A stretch of DNA of 64,000 nucleotides from Methylobacterium fujisawaense (GTDB lineage: Bacteria; Pseudomonadota; Alphaproteobacteria; Rhizobiales; Beijerinckiaceae): positions 1-64,000 of the forward strand of contig NZ_JACJIM010000004.1 of assembly GCF_014138435.1 (NCBI RefSeq). The letters are read 5' to 3'. This document shows, piece by piece, positions 50,173-58,781 of the stretch (positions within the stretch are counted from its first letter, which is position 1; each line of letters starts with the position of its first letter). Made by a program: the position numbers and the translations under genes. The notes under the pieces were generated by a model. It did no database searches, was not told the origin of the DNA, and worked only from the letters and a program-made list of their open reading frames with translations.

Positions 50173-51750
50173 TCAATGCGCCTCCACCGGCCCGGCGGCG
50201 CGCTGGGGCTTCTTGAGGATCGCCACCACGGCGAGGCTCGCCACGAGGCTCACCCCCACCAGCCAGAACCCGTCCGCGTAGGCCATGACGGTGGCCTCGC
50301 GGCGGACCTGTTGCGCCAGCATGCCCAGAGCCGCGCCCTTGGCGGCCAGCGGGTCGGCGATGCGGGCGTGCATCCCGGCGGCGAGCGCCGCGAGCCGGTC
50401 CTGGGTGCGGGTCGCGTTGACGGTGATCGCCTCCGCCAGCACCGAGAAGTGGAAGTGCTCACGCCGGTCGATCATGGTCGACAGCAGGGCGATGCCGATC
50501 GAGCCGCCGAGGTTGCGCATCATGTTGGACAGCGCCGAGGCGTCGGCGGTGTCGCGCGGGCCGAGGCCCACGGTGGAGAGCTGCGAGAGCGGGATCGTGA
50601 AAAGCGGCTGGCCGATGGCCCGCATGAGCTGCGGCAGGATCAGCTGGTCGGCGCCGACATCGTGGGTCAGGCCGACATTGATCCAGCAGCTCGCGATGAA
50701 GAACAGCGTCCCGGTGACCACGAGCAGCCGGGCGTCGACGGCGCGCATGAGCAGGGGCATCATCGGGAACAGGACCAGCTGCGGCAGGCCCGACCACATC
50801 ACCACGGTGCCGATCTGCTCGGCATTGTAGCCCTGGATCTGCGCGCAATAGACCGGGATGATGTAGATCGACCCGAACGACACCGCGCCCAGCACGGTCA
50901 TCAGCACGCAGGCGCCCCCGACCGAGCGGTTGGCCAGGACCCGCAGGTTGATGAAGGGCTTGGCCGCCGTCAGCTCGCGGACGATGAAGCCGGTGATCCC
51001 GGCGACGGCCAGCCAGCTCGCCTCGACGATCACGGGCGAGCCGAACCAGTCCTTGCGCTGCCCCTCCTCCAGCACGAAGGTCAGGGCCGGCAGCCCGGTC
51101 GCCATCAGGCCGATGCCGATCCAGTCGCCCTTGAGCAACTCGCCCCAGCGGGCGGGCGCGGCCTCGAAGGCGCCGAGCTGGATCGCCGCCGCGATCGGCC
51201 CGAAGATCAGGTTCAGGTAGAAGATGTAGTGCCAGGACAGGTTGTCGGTGAGCCAGCCGCCCACCGTCGGGCCGATGGCCGGCGCGAAGGTCGCCGTCAG
51301 GCCGAACAGCGCGATGCCCACCGCCTGCTGGCTCTTCGGCAGCCGCGTGCGCACGATCACGATGGCGGTGGGGATCAGCACGCCGCCGGTGAAGCCCTGG
51401 CCCGCCCGGAACAGGATCATCTGGCTCAAGCTGGTCGAGAGCGCGCAGGCCAGCGAGAAGGCGGTGAACAGCAGGGTGTTCACCGCGAGGTAGCGGCGCA
51501 GGCCGATCACCGAGGACAGCCAGCCGGTGAGCGGGATCACGATGATCTCGGCCATCAGGTAGGCGGTGGAGATCCAGCTCCCCTCCTCGGTGGAGGCGCC
51601 GAGCGCCCCCTGGATGTCGGCGAGCGAGGCGTTGGTGATCTGGATGTCGAGGATCGCCGTGAAGGCGCCGAGGATCGCGCCGAACACGGCGAGCCAGTCC
51701 CGGGCGCTCGCCTTCGCCTCGGGCCCGGCCACGGCCGGCACGGGGCTCAT
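50173..51750 (-). CDS. DHA2-family MFS drug efflux permease (EmrB-like)
   Basis: A 525-residue 14-helix major-facilitator antiporter. GAILGAFTAILDIQITNASL carries the DHA2 motif D1, SWISTAYLMAEIIVIPLTGW is typical of EmrB, and RAGQGFTGGVLIPTA and TFAPAIGPTVGGWLTD are motif B and the antiporter motif C (GPxxGG). It exports drugs or other toxic organics with proton influx. It overlaps the emrA-like membrane-fusion gene by 4 nt (ATGA) and depends on it and an outer-membrane channel encoded elsewhere. It converges on the solute-binding-protein gene with 22 bp between stops. Confidence 0.93.
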   Translation of the reverse strand: MSPVPAVAGPEAKASARDWLAVFGAILGAFTAILDIQITNASLADIQGALGASTEEGSWISTAYLMAEIIVIPLTGWLSSVIGLRRYLAVNTLLFTAFSLACALSTSLSQMILFRAGQGFTGGVLIPTAIVIVRTRLPKSQQAVGIALFGLTATFAPAIGPTVGGWLTDNLSWHYIFYLNLIFGPIAAAIQLGAFEAAPARWGELLKGDWIGIGLMATGLPALTFVLEEGQRKDWFGSPVIVEASWLAVAGITGFIVRELTAAKPFINLRVLANRSVGGACVLMTVLGAVSFGSIYIIPVYCAQIQGYNAEQIGTVVMWSGLPQLVLFPMMPLLMRAVDARLLVVTGTLFFIASCWINVGLTHDVGADQLILPQLMRAIGQPLFTIPLSQLSTVGLGPRDTADASALSNMMRNLGGSIGIALLSTMIDRREHFHFSVLAEAITVNATRTQDRLAALAAGMHARIADPLAAKGAALGMLAQQVRREATVMAYADGFWLVGVSLVASLAVVAILKKPQRAAGPVEAH

Positions 51751-53021
51751 CGGGGCAGGGCCTCGCTGACCAGCGCCGGGGCGGGCTTCGGCCTGCGGCG
51801 GGCGGGATCCACCGGCTCCACCGGGTCGGCGGTGTGGACCGTCGCCTCCACCGACAGGCCGGGGCGCAGGCGGCCGACGAGCGGGTCGGCGGGATCGAGG
51901 GCGACGCGCACGGGCACGCGCTGCACCACCTTGGTGAAGTTGCCGGTGGCGTTCTCCGGGGGCAGCAGCGCGAATTGCGAGCCGGTGCCCGGGGAGAAGC
52001 TCTCGATCCGGCCCTCGAATGCGTGGTCGCCGAAGGCGTCGACCGTGACGGTGACGCGCTGGCCCTCGACCATGTGCCCGGTCTGGGTCTCCTTGAAGTT
52101 CGCCACGAGGTAGATGTCGCGGCCCATCGGCACGAGGGTCAGGAGCCCGGTGCCGGGGGAGACCACCTGCCCGATCCGCAGCGCCCGGTCGCCGGCCACG
52201 CCGTCGATGGGCGCCAGGATGGTGGCGTAGCTGAGGTCGAGCTTCACCCCCTCCACCTTCGCCCGCGCCCCTTCGAGGCTCGCCCGGGTGCTGGCCTCCA
52301 GGGCCTTCAGGCTGTCGATCTGCTTCTGCGCGGCGTCGAGCGCGGCGGCGGACTTGTCGCGGGCGGCGTGGCGCTGGCGCAGGTCGGCATCCGCCTGCTG
52401 CTGGCGCTGCACCGTGCCGGAGCCGGTCTGCAGCAGGTTCTGGTAGCGGGTGTATTCCTGCTGCGCGAAGGTCAGCGCGGCCTCGGCATTGGCGAGGTCG
52501 GCCCGCGACGAGGCGACCTGCGCCTGCTGCTGGATGATCGCGGCGGCGACGCCCAGGACCTGCGCCTTGTCCTTCTCGACCTCGGCCTCGGCCTGCTTGA
52601 GCTGGACCCGGTAGGACCGGTCGTCGAGGCGGGCGATGACGTCCCCGGCCTTGACCGGCTGGTTGTCGCCGACCCGCACCTCCGCGACGGTGCCGGCGAT
52701 GCGCGGGGCCACCGTCACCTTGTCGGACTGGAGATAGGCGTCGTCGGTCACCTCGAGGAAGCGGCCGACGGTCCACCAGTGCCAGCCGTAGGTTCCGGCG
52801 CCGCCCAGCGCGAGAACTCCGAGGAGGGGCAGCACGATCCGCGCGCGGCGGCGACGCGACGCCGATGCGGAGGCCGGCGCAGGGACCTGGGCCGGGGTCT
52901 GGGTCTGGGTCTGGGCCGGGACCTGGGCCGGGACCTGGGCCGCGGCGGCGACCGGGGCGGGCGCCGGGGCACCCGCGACCGGGTCGGCACTCTTGAAGCT
53001 GTCGCTGCGACGTGCGTCCAT
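51747..53021 (-). CDS. HlyD/EmrA-family membrane-fusion protein
   Basis: A 424-residue periplasmic adaptor. A ~60-residue cytoplasmic Pro/Ala/Gln tail (AQVPAQVPAQTQTQ) and basic RRRRAR precede one membrane helix (~62-80, IVLPLLGVLALGGAGTYGWH). Then come TDDAYLQSDKVTVAPRIAGT (first biotinyl-lipoyl half), a long coiled-coil hairpin (~145-280, VEKDKAQVLGVAAAIIQQQA), and the second half ATILAPIDGVAGDRALRIGQ. It bridges the EmrB-like permease to the outer membrane. First gene of the efflux operon; a near-palindromic operator lies 17 bp upstream. Confidence 0.92.
   Translation of the reverse strand: MDARRSDSFKSADPVAGAPAPAPVAAAAQVPAQVPAQTQTQTPAQVPAPASASASRRRRARIVLPLLGVLALGGAGTYGWHWWTVGRFLEVTDDAYLQSDKVTVAPRIAGTVAEVRVGDNQPVKAGDVIARLDDRSYRVQLKQAEAEVEKDKAQVLGVAAAIIQQQAQVASSRADLANAEAALTFAQQEYTRYQNLLQTGSGTVQRQQQADADLRQRHAARDKSAAALDAAQKQIDSLKALEASTRASLEGARAKVEGVKLDLSYATILAPIDGVAGDRALRIGQVVSPGTGLLTLVPMGRDIYLVANFKETQTGHMVEGQRVTVTVDAFGDHAFEGRIESFSPGTGSQFALLPPENATGNFTKVVQRVPVRVALDPADPLVGRLRPGLSVEATVHTADPVEPVDPARRRPKPAPALVSEALPR
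52861..52975. repeat. Short tandem repeats in the adaptor's N-terminal tail
   Basis: GGGTCT and GGGACCTGGGCC units recur several times, encoding TQTQT and AQVPAQVP on the minus strand. They lie in the cytoplasmic tail before the membrane helix. Confidence 0.6.
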
Positions 53022-53037
53022 CGGGTCTGGCCAGAAT

Positions 53038-53060
53038 CAAAACGGTACGGTATCGTTTTG
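53038..53060. promoter_or_regulatory. 23-bp operator between emrA-like and tetR genes
   Basis: CAAAACG (53038-53044) and CGTTTTG (53054-53060) are perfect inverted arms, with TAC and GTA as further matched inner positions around centre 53049. It sits 17 bp from the emrA-like start and 39 bp from the regulator start, as expected for a TetR operator repressing both directions. Confidence 0.82.
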
Positions 53061-53098
53061 ATAATGCGCGGGACGGCTTCGGGCAAGGAGAATCGCGG

Positions 53099-53773
53099 GT
53101 GACGGTCACGGAGATCGCGGGAGCGGAGGCGGGACAGCGGCGGGGCGGCCGGCCGACGCGCGCGGAGGCGGTCCGGCGCGAGGCGCACCTGATCGCCGTG
53201 GCGACCACCCTGTTCCTGGAGCGCGGCTTCGACGCCACCTCCATCGACGCGGTGGCCGAGGCCGCCGGGATGAGCAAGCCGACGGTCTATGCCCGCTACC
53301 GCGACAAGCGGGCCCTGTTCGAGGCGGTCCTGCGCGAGCGGATCGCCGCGTGGCTGGCGCCGCTCTCCGCCGCCGCCGAGGCCCAGGCCGCGCAGGGCGG
53401 GAGCGACGACGTCGAGACCGCCCTGCAGGATCTCAGCCGCACCCTGCTGGCCCACGGGCAGTCGCCGGGGGCGGCCATGCTCAAGCGCAACCTCGTGGCC
53501 CAGGCCCTGCAGTTTCCCGAACTGGCGCGGCTGGCCCACGAGGAGGGCTGGCTGCGGGGCGTGCGCGCCGTGGCGCAGCTGCTCGACGCCTTCGCCCAGC
53601 GCGGCCGGATCGCCGTGGCGGATCCCGAGATCGCGGCCGACCTGTTCCTCAGCCTCGTCCTGGGCCGGTCGTCCCAGGCGGCCCTCTACGGCATCGCCAC
53701 CGATCCGGAGACGCAGGAGCGGCGGCGGCAGGCGGCGGTGCGGCTGTTCCTCGACGGGGTGCGGCCGCGCTGA
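53099..53773 (+). CDS. TetR-family repressor of the efflux operon
   Basis: A 224-residue regulator. The helix-turn-helix is textbook: LIAVATTLFLERGFDATSID, AVAEAAGMSKPTVYARYRDK, RALFEAVL. The C-terminal domain resembles the AefR-like TetR group (AMLKRNLVAQALQFPELARL, LFLSLVLGRSSQAALYG). GTG at 53099 with AAGGAG eight bases upstream is preferred over an in-frame start at 53012 that would run through the operator and the divergent gene's start. It should bind the 23-bp near-palindrome and be released by an efflux substrate. Confidence 0.88.
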   Translation: MTVTEIAGAEAGQRRGGRPTRAEAVRREAHLIAVATTLFLERGFDATSIDAVAEAAGMSKPTVYARYRDKRALFEAVLRERIAAWLAPLSAAAEAQAAQGGSDDVETALQDLSRTLLAHGQSPGAAMLKRNLVAQALQFPELARLAHEEGWLRGVRAVAQLLDAFAQRGRIAVADPEIAADLFLSLVLGRSSQAALYGIATDPETQERRRQAAVRLFLDGVRPR

Positions 53774-53974
53774 GGGGCGGCCGGTCGTCCCGGCCCCCGG
53801 TGAATCCGCAGGCGGGCTCTCCGAACCGCCGAACCCGTGATTGCGCCCCTCCCCGCCCGGGCCTATAGTGCCTCATCCCCATTCGACAGCGTGAGACGGG
53901 ACATCCGGATCGGTCATCCGGAGCCCGCGGCCCGATGCCCGGCCCCCGTCCCGCCAGGCCGGAGCACGAGAGAC

Positions 53975-54685
53975 ATGTCCCAGGGTCCGCTGATGCCCAA
54001 GGCGACCGCCGTCTGGCTGGTCGAGAACACCTCGCTGGCCTTCGAGCAGATCGCCGATTTCTGCAAGCTGCACCCGCTGGAGGTGAAGGGCATCGCCGAC
54101 GGCGAGGTCGCGGCCGGCATCAAGGGGCTCGACCCGGTCTCCACCGGCCAGCTGACCCGCGACGAGATCGAGAAGGCCCAGAAGGCGCCGCACTACAAGC
54201 TGAAGCCGGCCGTCTCGAAGGTGAAGCTGCCGGAGGTGAAGCGCACCACCAAGGGCCCGCGCTACACCCCCCTCTCCCGCCGCCAGGACCGGCCGAACGC
54301 CATCCTGTGGCTGCTGCGCAACCACCCGGAGCTGAAGGATTCGCAGATCATCCGGCTGGTGGGCACCACCAAGTCGACGATCCAGCAGATCCGCGAGCGC
54401 ACCCACTGGAACTCGGGCTCGCTCCAGCCGATGGACCCGGTGACCCTCGGGCTCACCACCCAGATCAACCTCGACTTCGAGGTCCAGCGCGCGGCGGCCG
54501 ACCGCCCGGCCGCGGTGGCGGCCGAATCCGGCGCCTCGCTGCTGCCGACGGAGGTCTCCACGGCCCGCGAGGCGGACGAGCGGGAGCACGCGGACGATCA
54601 CGGCGGCCGCGAGGAGCGGCTCGATGCCGATTCGGTCTTCGCCAAGCTCAAGGGCCGGCACCACGACGAGGACGACGAGGACTAG
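53975..54685 (+). CDS. DUF1013 cell-cycle transcriptional regulator (TrcR-like)
   Basis: A 236-residue protein of the alphaproteobacterial DUF1013 family, annotated in public genomes as the cell-cycle regulator TrcR (from general knowledge). LMPKATAVWLVENTSLAFEQ, IADFCKLHPLEVKGIADGEV and GPRYTPLSRRQDRPNAILWL are near-identical to the family. A helix-turn-helix-like segment ELKDSQIIRLVGTTKSTIQQ (~118-137) probably binds DNA. The ~55-residue C-terminal tail is acidic and ends HHDEDDED; this tail varies between species. ATG at 53975 gives the family N-terminus; the in-frame start at 53837 is too long. Standalone gene followed by a strong terminator. Confidence 0.9.
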   Translation: MSQGPLMPKATAVWLVENTSLAFEQIADFCKLHPLEVKGIADGEVAAGIKGLDPVSTGQLTRDEIEKAQKAPHYKLKPAVSKVKLPEVKRTTKGPRYTPLSRRQDRPNAILWLLRNHPELKDSQIIRLVGTTKSTIQQIRERTHWNSGSLQPMDPVTLGLTTQINLDFEVQRAAADRPAAVAAESGASLLPTEVSTAREADEREHADDHGGREERLDADSVFAKLKGRHHDEDDED

Positions 54686-54743
54686 GACCGGCCTCCGCCC
54701 TGCCCCCTGGGCCGGGCGGGCCCATGGCGGCCTGCGCAGGATC

Positions 54744-54773
54744 CGGCCCCCGCTCCACCGGAGTCGGGGGCCG
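54744..54773. terminator. Strong hairpin terminator
   Basis: CGGCCCCCG pairs perfectly with CGGGGGCCG; inside, CTCC pairs with GGAG around ACC with one bulged base, a 13-bp stem. CTTTGCGT follows on the plus strand. It terminates the DUF1013 gene and probably the convergent MFS gene. Confidence 0.85.
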
Positions 54774-54835
54774 CTTTGCGTCTGGCCGGGCCCGGGACCG
54801 CCGGCCGCCGGCGGGGCGGGACCCGGCGGATCGAT

Positions 54836-56185
54836 CTATTCCGGCAGCGGCCGGCCCCGCGTCTCCGGCATGAACCACGGCACCACGAGGCCGATCACGT
54901 AGACGCTCGACAGGGTCAGAGCCGCCGCGGCGACGCCCCCGAAGGCGGTCACGATCTGCCCGGCGAGGATCGGGAAGATCCAGGCGATCAGCCGCGCGCC
55001 GTTGAAGACCACGCTCGCCGCCGTCGCCCGCACCGCCGGGGTGAACAGCTCCGCGAGGTAGATCGCCATCCACGAGAAGGCGAAGCCCAGGGTGAAGAAC
55101 CCGTTCATGAAGGCGAGCCCCATGAACGGCACCAGCCCGCCGGTCCAGAGGTAGCAGGCGAGCGACGTGACGATGCAGCCGACATAGGTGACGAGCAGGA
55201 AGGCGCGGCGCCCGATCGCGTCGGCCACGAAGCCCGAGATCACGTAGGCGGTGATCGCCCCGACATTGTAGATGATGCCCATGCGCGGGCCCCAGAGGTT
55301 GGCCGGCTCGCCCGCGGCCTTGGCCAGCCCCTCCGTGTAGGCCGGCAGCCAGGACGAGACCGCCCACCAGCCCACCGTGGTGGCGAACGACATGGCGGTG
55401 GCCAGCAGCACCCGCCGCCGGCTCTCCGGCTCCCGAAAGATCTCCGCCAGGGTGAAGGGGCGTTGCGCGGCCCGCGGGGCGTGGCCGGCATCCTCCGCGG
55501 TGGCGGCCCAGCGCTGCGCCTTGAGCGCCTGCATCCACTGCTCGGATTCCTCCAGCGCCCGCCGCAGGTACAGGCAGACGAAGGCCGGCAGGGCACCCAG
55601 CGCGAACAGGATCCGCCAGGATTCCGGGCCCAGGGGCTCGGTGGCCGCGAGCACGGCCCACACGATGGCGGCCAGCACCGCGCCGCCGCCGAAGCCCGAT
55701 TGCAGGAAGCCGCAGCCCTTCGGCCGCGCCCGGTTCGGCCAGGTCTCGGCCACCAGGGCGATGCCGGTGGACCATTCCGAGCCGATGGCGAGCCCCGTGA
55801 TGAACCGCAGGATCGCGAGCTGCGTGAAGCTCCCGGCGAAGGCGGTCAGCCCGGTGAAGACCGCGTAGCCGAGGATCGAGATCATCATCATGCGCTTGCG
55901 GCCGATATAGTCGGCCGCGATCCCGCCCATGAGGCCGCCGATCCCCCAGCCGAGCAGCGTGATGCCGATGGCGAGCCCCACGTAGGAGGCCGGCGCCTGG
56001 GCCTGCTCGGGGGTGAGGATCGAGGCCAGCGCCGGACGCAGGGCGTAGACCAGGGCCACCGCCTCGTAGCCGTCGAAGATCCAGCCGAGATAGCTGCCCC
56101 ACAGGATCCGCCAGTGGCGCCGGGTGAGACCCGCGTACCACGGAGCGCTGGCCGCCTCGCGTAAGCCCACCTCGCCCGCGCCCAT
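54836..56185 (-). CDS. MFS transporter (AAHS/sialate-type organic acid:H+ symporter)
   Basis: A 449-residue, 12-helix major-facilitator carrier. The first helix SYLGWIFDGYEAVALVYALR has the Asp of aromatic-acid:H+ symporters; GGIAADYIGRKRMMMISILG is the loop 2-3 signature; RFITGLAIGSEWSTGIALVA is motif B. The central loop (~210-240) carries ESEQWMQALKAQRW. This group imports aromatic acids, short organic acids or sialic acid; the substrate here is not known. ATG at 56185 follows GGGAGGAA; an upstream in-frame start (56266) adds non-conserved residues. It lies 157 bp downstream of the amidohydrolase gene on the same strand. Confidence 0.88.
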   Translation of the reverse strand: MGAGEVGLREAASAPWYAGLTRRHWRILWGSYLGWIFDGYEAVALVYALRPALASILTPEQAQAPASYVGLAIGITLLGWGIGGLMGGIAADYIGRKRMMMISILGYAVFTGLTAFAGSFTQLAILRFITGLAIGSEWSTGIALVAETWPNRARPKGCGFLQSGFGGGAVLAAIVWAVLAATEPLGPESWRILFALGALPAFVCLYLRRALEESEQWMQALKAQRWAATAEDAGHAPRAAQRPFTLAEIFREPESRRRVLLATAMSFATTVGWWAVSSWLPAYTEGLAKAAGEPANLWGPRMGIIYNVGAITAYVISGFVADAIGRRAFLLVTYVGCIVTSLACYLWTGGLVPFMGLAFMNGFFTLGFAFSWMAIYLAELFTPAVRATAASVVFNGARLIAWIFPILAGQIVTAFGGVAAAALTLSSVYVIGLVVPWFMPETRGRPLPE

Positions 56186-56342
56186 CGTCCGTTCCTCCCG
56201 CCCGGGACGCGTCGGCGGCGCCCGCCCCGCCCTGATAGGTCGGTTGTGGCATCGGGTCGACCACATCCGGGTAGCCGATCCGGCGCCCCGGCGATCACGA
56301 TCGCATCACGCCTGCACCGCGGGGGCGGACGCGATGCGGGGC

Positions 56343-57368
56343 TCAGCGCGCGGCGTCGAAGGCCGCGAGAAAGGCCGCGAGGTTGTCCGGCAGGGCCGCG
56401 CAGAGGTAGCCGCCCTCCTGCACCAGGGCCGTGGGCAGCCCGGCCCGGGCGATCCGCTCCGCGGCCCCGACGAACCCCGTCCGGGTCACCGCGAGGGCGC
56501 CGATCGGGTCGTCCGCGGCGGCGTCGAGGCCCAGCGCCACCACGAGGGCCCGGGGCCGGTGCGCGGCGACAGCCGCGAGACCCGCCTCCAGGGCCTCGAG
56601 CCAGGGCGCGTCCCCCGAGCCCGGCGGCAGCGGCAGGTTGCGGTTGAACCCCGCCCCCGCCCCGGTCCCGGTCTCGTCGGCGTAGCCGGCGAAGAACGGG
56701 AAGTAGTCGGACGGGTCGGCATGGACCGAGACCGTCAGCACGTCGGCGCGGGCGTAGAAGATCCCCTGCGTGCCGTTGCCGTGATGGACGTCGATGTCGA
56801 GGATCGCCACCGGGCCGCCGGTGGCGGCGCGCATCCGCTCGGCCGCGATGGCGCTGTTGTTGAGGAAGCAGAAGCCGCCGGCGGACTCCGCATAGGCGTG
56901 GTGGCCGGGCGGGCGGCACAGGGCGTAGGCGTGCCCCGCCGCGAGGGCCGCGTCGGCGGCCGCGACCGCGCATTGCGCCGACCCGTAGACCGCCGCCCAG
57001 GTGCCGGCGCGGATCGGCGTCGAGGTGTCGGCGGTGTAGAGGCCCAGCCGCCCGAGGAGGCCGGCAGGCCTCCGGTGCATCTGCGGCCGGGCGAAGGATC
57101 CGGTCAGGATCTCGTCGCCGATGTCGGGGATCTCGCCCCGGCGCGCCCAGGCCTCGGCCAGGAACGCCACGTAGTCCGGATCGTGCACCGCCCGGATCGG
57201 GTCGAGGCCGTGATCGGCCGGTTCGCCGAGGTCGTGGCCGCCCCGCAGGGCCGCGTCGCGCAGGATCGCGTAGCGGGCGGCCTGCTCGGGATGCGGGATC
57301 GGCGTGCCGCGCCGCAGGTAGCGTTCGGGATCGTGCCGGCCTGAATCGGGCGTGTGGAAGATGCGCAT
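56343..57368 (-). CDS. Histone-deacetylase-family acetylpolyamine amidohydrolase
   Basis: A 341-residue zinc enzyme that removes acetyl groups from acetylpolyamines or small acetyl-amines. ALCRPPGHHAYAESAGGFCF holds the catalytic His pair, LDIDVHHGNGTQGIFYARAD holds zinc ligands Asp and His, LGLDAAADDPIG supplies the third ligand Asp, and QEGGYLC the late Gly-Gly-Tyr. N-terminal HPEQAARYAIL and length fit acetylpolyamine amidohydrolases better than long eukaryotic HDACs. The ATG lies at 57368. The MFS gene is downstream on the same strand, and uptake plus deacetylation of one substrate is possible but unproven. Confidence 0.9.
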   Translation of the reverse strand: MRIFHTPDSGRHDPERYLRRGTPIPHPEQAARYAILRDAALRGGHDLGEPADHGLDPIRAVHDPDYVAFLAEAWARRGEIPDIGDEILTGSFARPQMHRRPAGLLGRLGLYTADTSTPIRAGTWAAVYGSAQCAVAAADAALAAGHAYALCRPPGHHAYAESAGGFCFLNNSAIAAERMRAATGGPVAILDIDVHHGNGTQGIFYARADVLTVSVHADPSDYFPFFAGYADETGTGAGAGFNRNLPLPPGSGDAPWLEALEAGLAAVAAHRPRALVVALGLDAAADDPIGALAVTRTGFVGAAERIARAGLPTALVQEGGYLCAALPDNLAAFLAAFDAAR

Positions 57369-57377
57369 GCCGGAAGG

Positions 57378-58781
57378 TTAGGGGCTCCCGGGGGATGCGT
57401 CATCCGCCCGGCCCGCGCTCAGATGAGGTAGACGGTGCCGTCCGCGCGGAACACCTTGGGGCATTTCGCCCCGTCGACCAGGCGCCGGGCCGCGTCCAGG
57501 GAGATCCGGCGGGCCAGGGCGATCTCCGGCAGCGTCTTCCAGGTCGTGGTCATGGTGCGGCTCCGTCCGTGATCCGTGCGAGTCCGCGATCAACGGCGCA
57601 GACGAGCCCGGGTTCACCGATGGCGTCAGGAGCGCCTCGGGGCTGCTGACGCGCCATCCCGCCGGGGCCGGCGACGGGGCGGCGACCTCGCGGAGCAGGG
57701 TCGGCACCCGCGCCCAGGGTTCGGTGACCGGCCCCGCATTCGGCCGCATCCCCGCCCGGTTCTGCCCGCCGGCGACGCGGATGTCCGGGAAGCGCGCGCA
57801 GAAGGCCTCCACGCAGGCCGGGTCGAAGTGGCGGCCGCTGTCGGCGCGGATGCAGTCCAGGGCCGCGTCGAAGGGCAGCGCAGCCTTGTAGGGCCGCGCG
57901 GTGGTCAGGGCGTCGAACACGTCCGCCACCGCGACGATCCGGGCCGAGAGGGGAATCGCGGCGCCGACGAGCCCGTGCGGGTAGCCGCCGCCGTCCCATT
58001 TCTCATGGTGAAACTCGGCGATCTCGGCGGCCAGCCGGATCAGTTCGGAGGCGCTCCCGCCCAGGATGCGCCGGCCGATCGCCGGATGCGTCTTGATCAG
58101 GTCGAACTCGTCCCGGTCGAGCCGGCCGGGCTTGAGCAGGACGCCGTCCGGGATGCCGACCTTGCCGACATCGTGCAGGGGCGCCGCGAGATAGAGGTTG
58201 CGGCAGACATCCGGCGCCAGTCCGAGCCCCTCGGCGACGATCTGGCTGTAGCGGGCCACCCGCCATGTGTGATCGCCGGTGTCGTTGTCGCGGTACTCGA
58301 CCGCCAGCGCCAGGCGGAAGATGATCTCCTCCTCGCGCTCGCGCATGTGGCGCAGGGCGGCCTCCACCGCGCCGTCGAGCCAGGCCGCCTGCTCGGCGAG
58401 CCGCCGCACCGCCCGGGCGAGCCGGATCATGTTGCGCAACCGGACGGTGAGTTCGACGCCCTGCATGGACTTGTCGAGGAAATCGGTCGCCCCCGCCTCC
58501 AGGGCGGCGAGCCGCACGGCGTCCGAGATGTCGCTCGTGATCATCACGATCGGCACCTGCGCGTAATGCGGGATGGTCCGCATCTGCCGGATGAAGGCGA
58601 TCCCGTCGATGCCGGGCATGTGGCAGTCGACCAGGACGATATCGAAGGCCCGCATCCGCGCCTCGACCATCGCGGCGACCGGGTCGCCGTAATCGGTGAC
58701 GGACATGTCGGGCTTGGCCTCCAGCAGGCGGCGGAGGCGCATCCGCATGGTGGCGCTGTCGTCGACGAGGAGCGCGTCCAT
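57378..58781 (-). CDS. Receiver - HD-GYP c-di-GMP phosphodiesterase-type response regulator
   Basis: A 467-residue response regulator. Residues 1-~120 form a receiver: LLVDDSATMRMRLRRLL, phospho-acceptor Asp in DIVLVDCHMPGIDG, and the FLDKSM lysine. Residues ~145-345 form HD-GYP: NDTGDHTWRVARYSQ, LAAPLHDVGKVGIPD (HD pair), HHEKWDGGGYPHGL with GYP intact, and ADVFDALTTARPYK. It should degrade c-di-GMP when phosphorylated. The C-terminal ~115 residues are low-complexity and Pro-rich, and the last ~55 are read through DNA that in another frame encodes a tidy 44-residue ORF, so the true end is open to question. The promoter is in the AT-rich region 58905-59040, shared with LysR. Confidence 0.87.
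   Translation of the reverse strand: MDALLVDDSATMRMRLRRLLEAKPDMSVTDYGDPVAAMVEARMRAFDIVLVDCHMPGIDGIAFIRQMRTIPHYAQVPIVMITSDISDAVRLAALEAGATDFLDKSMQGVELTVRLRNMIRLARAVRRLAEQAAWLDGAVEAALRHMREREEEIIFRLALAVEYRDNDTGDHTWRVARYSQIVAEGLGLAPDVCRNLYLAAPLHDVGKVGIPDGVLLKPGRLDRDEFDLIKTHPAIGRRILGGSASELIRLAAEIAEFHHEKWDGGGYPHGLVGAAIPLSARIVAVADVFDALTTARPYKAALPFDAALDCIRADSGRHFDPACVEAFCARFPDIRVAGGQNRAGMRPNAGPVTEPWARVPTLLREVAAPSPAPAGWRVSSPEALLTPSVNPGSSAPLIADSHGSRTEPHHDHDLEDAAGDRPGPPDLPGRGPAPGRRGEMPQGVPRGRHRLPHLSAGRADDASPGSP
57419..57553 (-). CDS. Possible 44-residue helix-turn-helix-like protein overlapping the HD-GYP 3' end
   Basis: A short ORF in a different frame from the HD-GYP tail. It opens MTTTWKTLPEIALARRISLD, continues AARRLVDGAKCPKVFRADGT and ends VYLI. 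GGACGGAG lies just upstream of the ATG. The helix pattern LPEIALARRISLDAARRLVD followed by a beta-like FRADGTVYLI suggests a small winged or AlpA/MerR-like DNA-binding unit. Codon third positions are strongly G/C. It has no recognised family and could be a chance ORF. Confidence 0.4.
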   Translation of the reverse strand: MTTTWKTLPEIALARRISLDAARRLVDGAKCPKVFRADGTVYLI

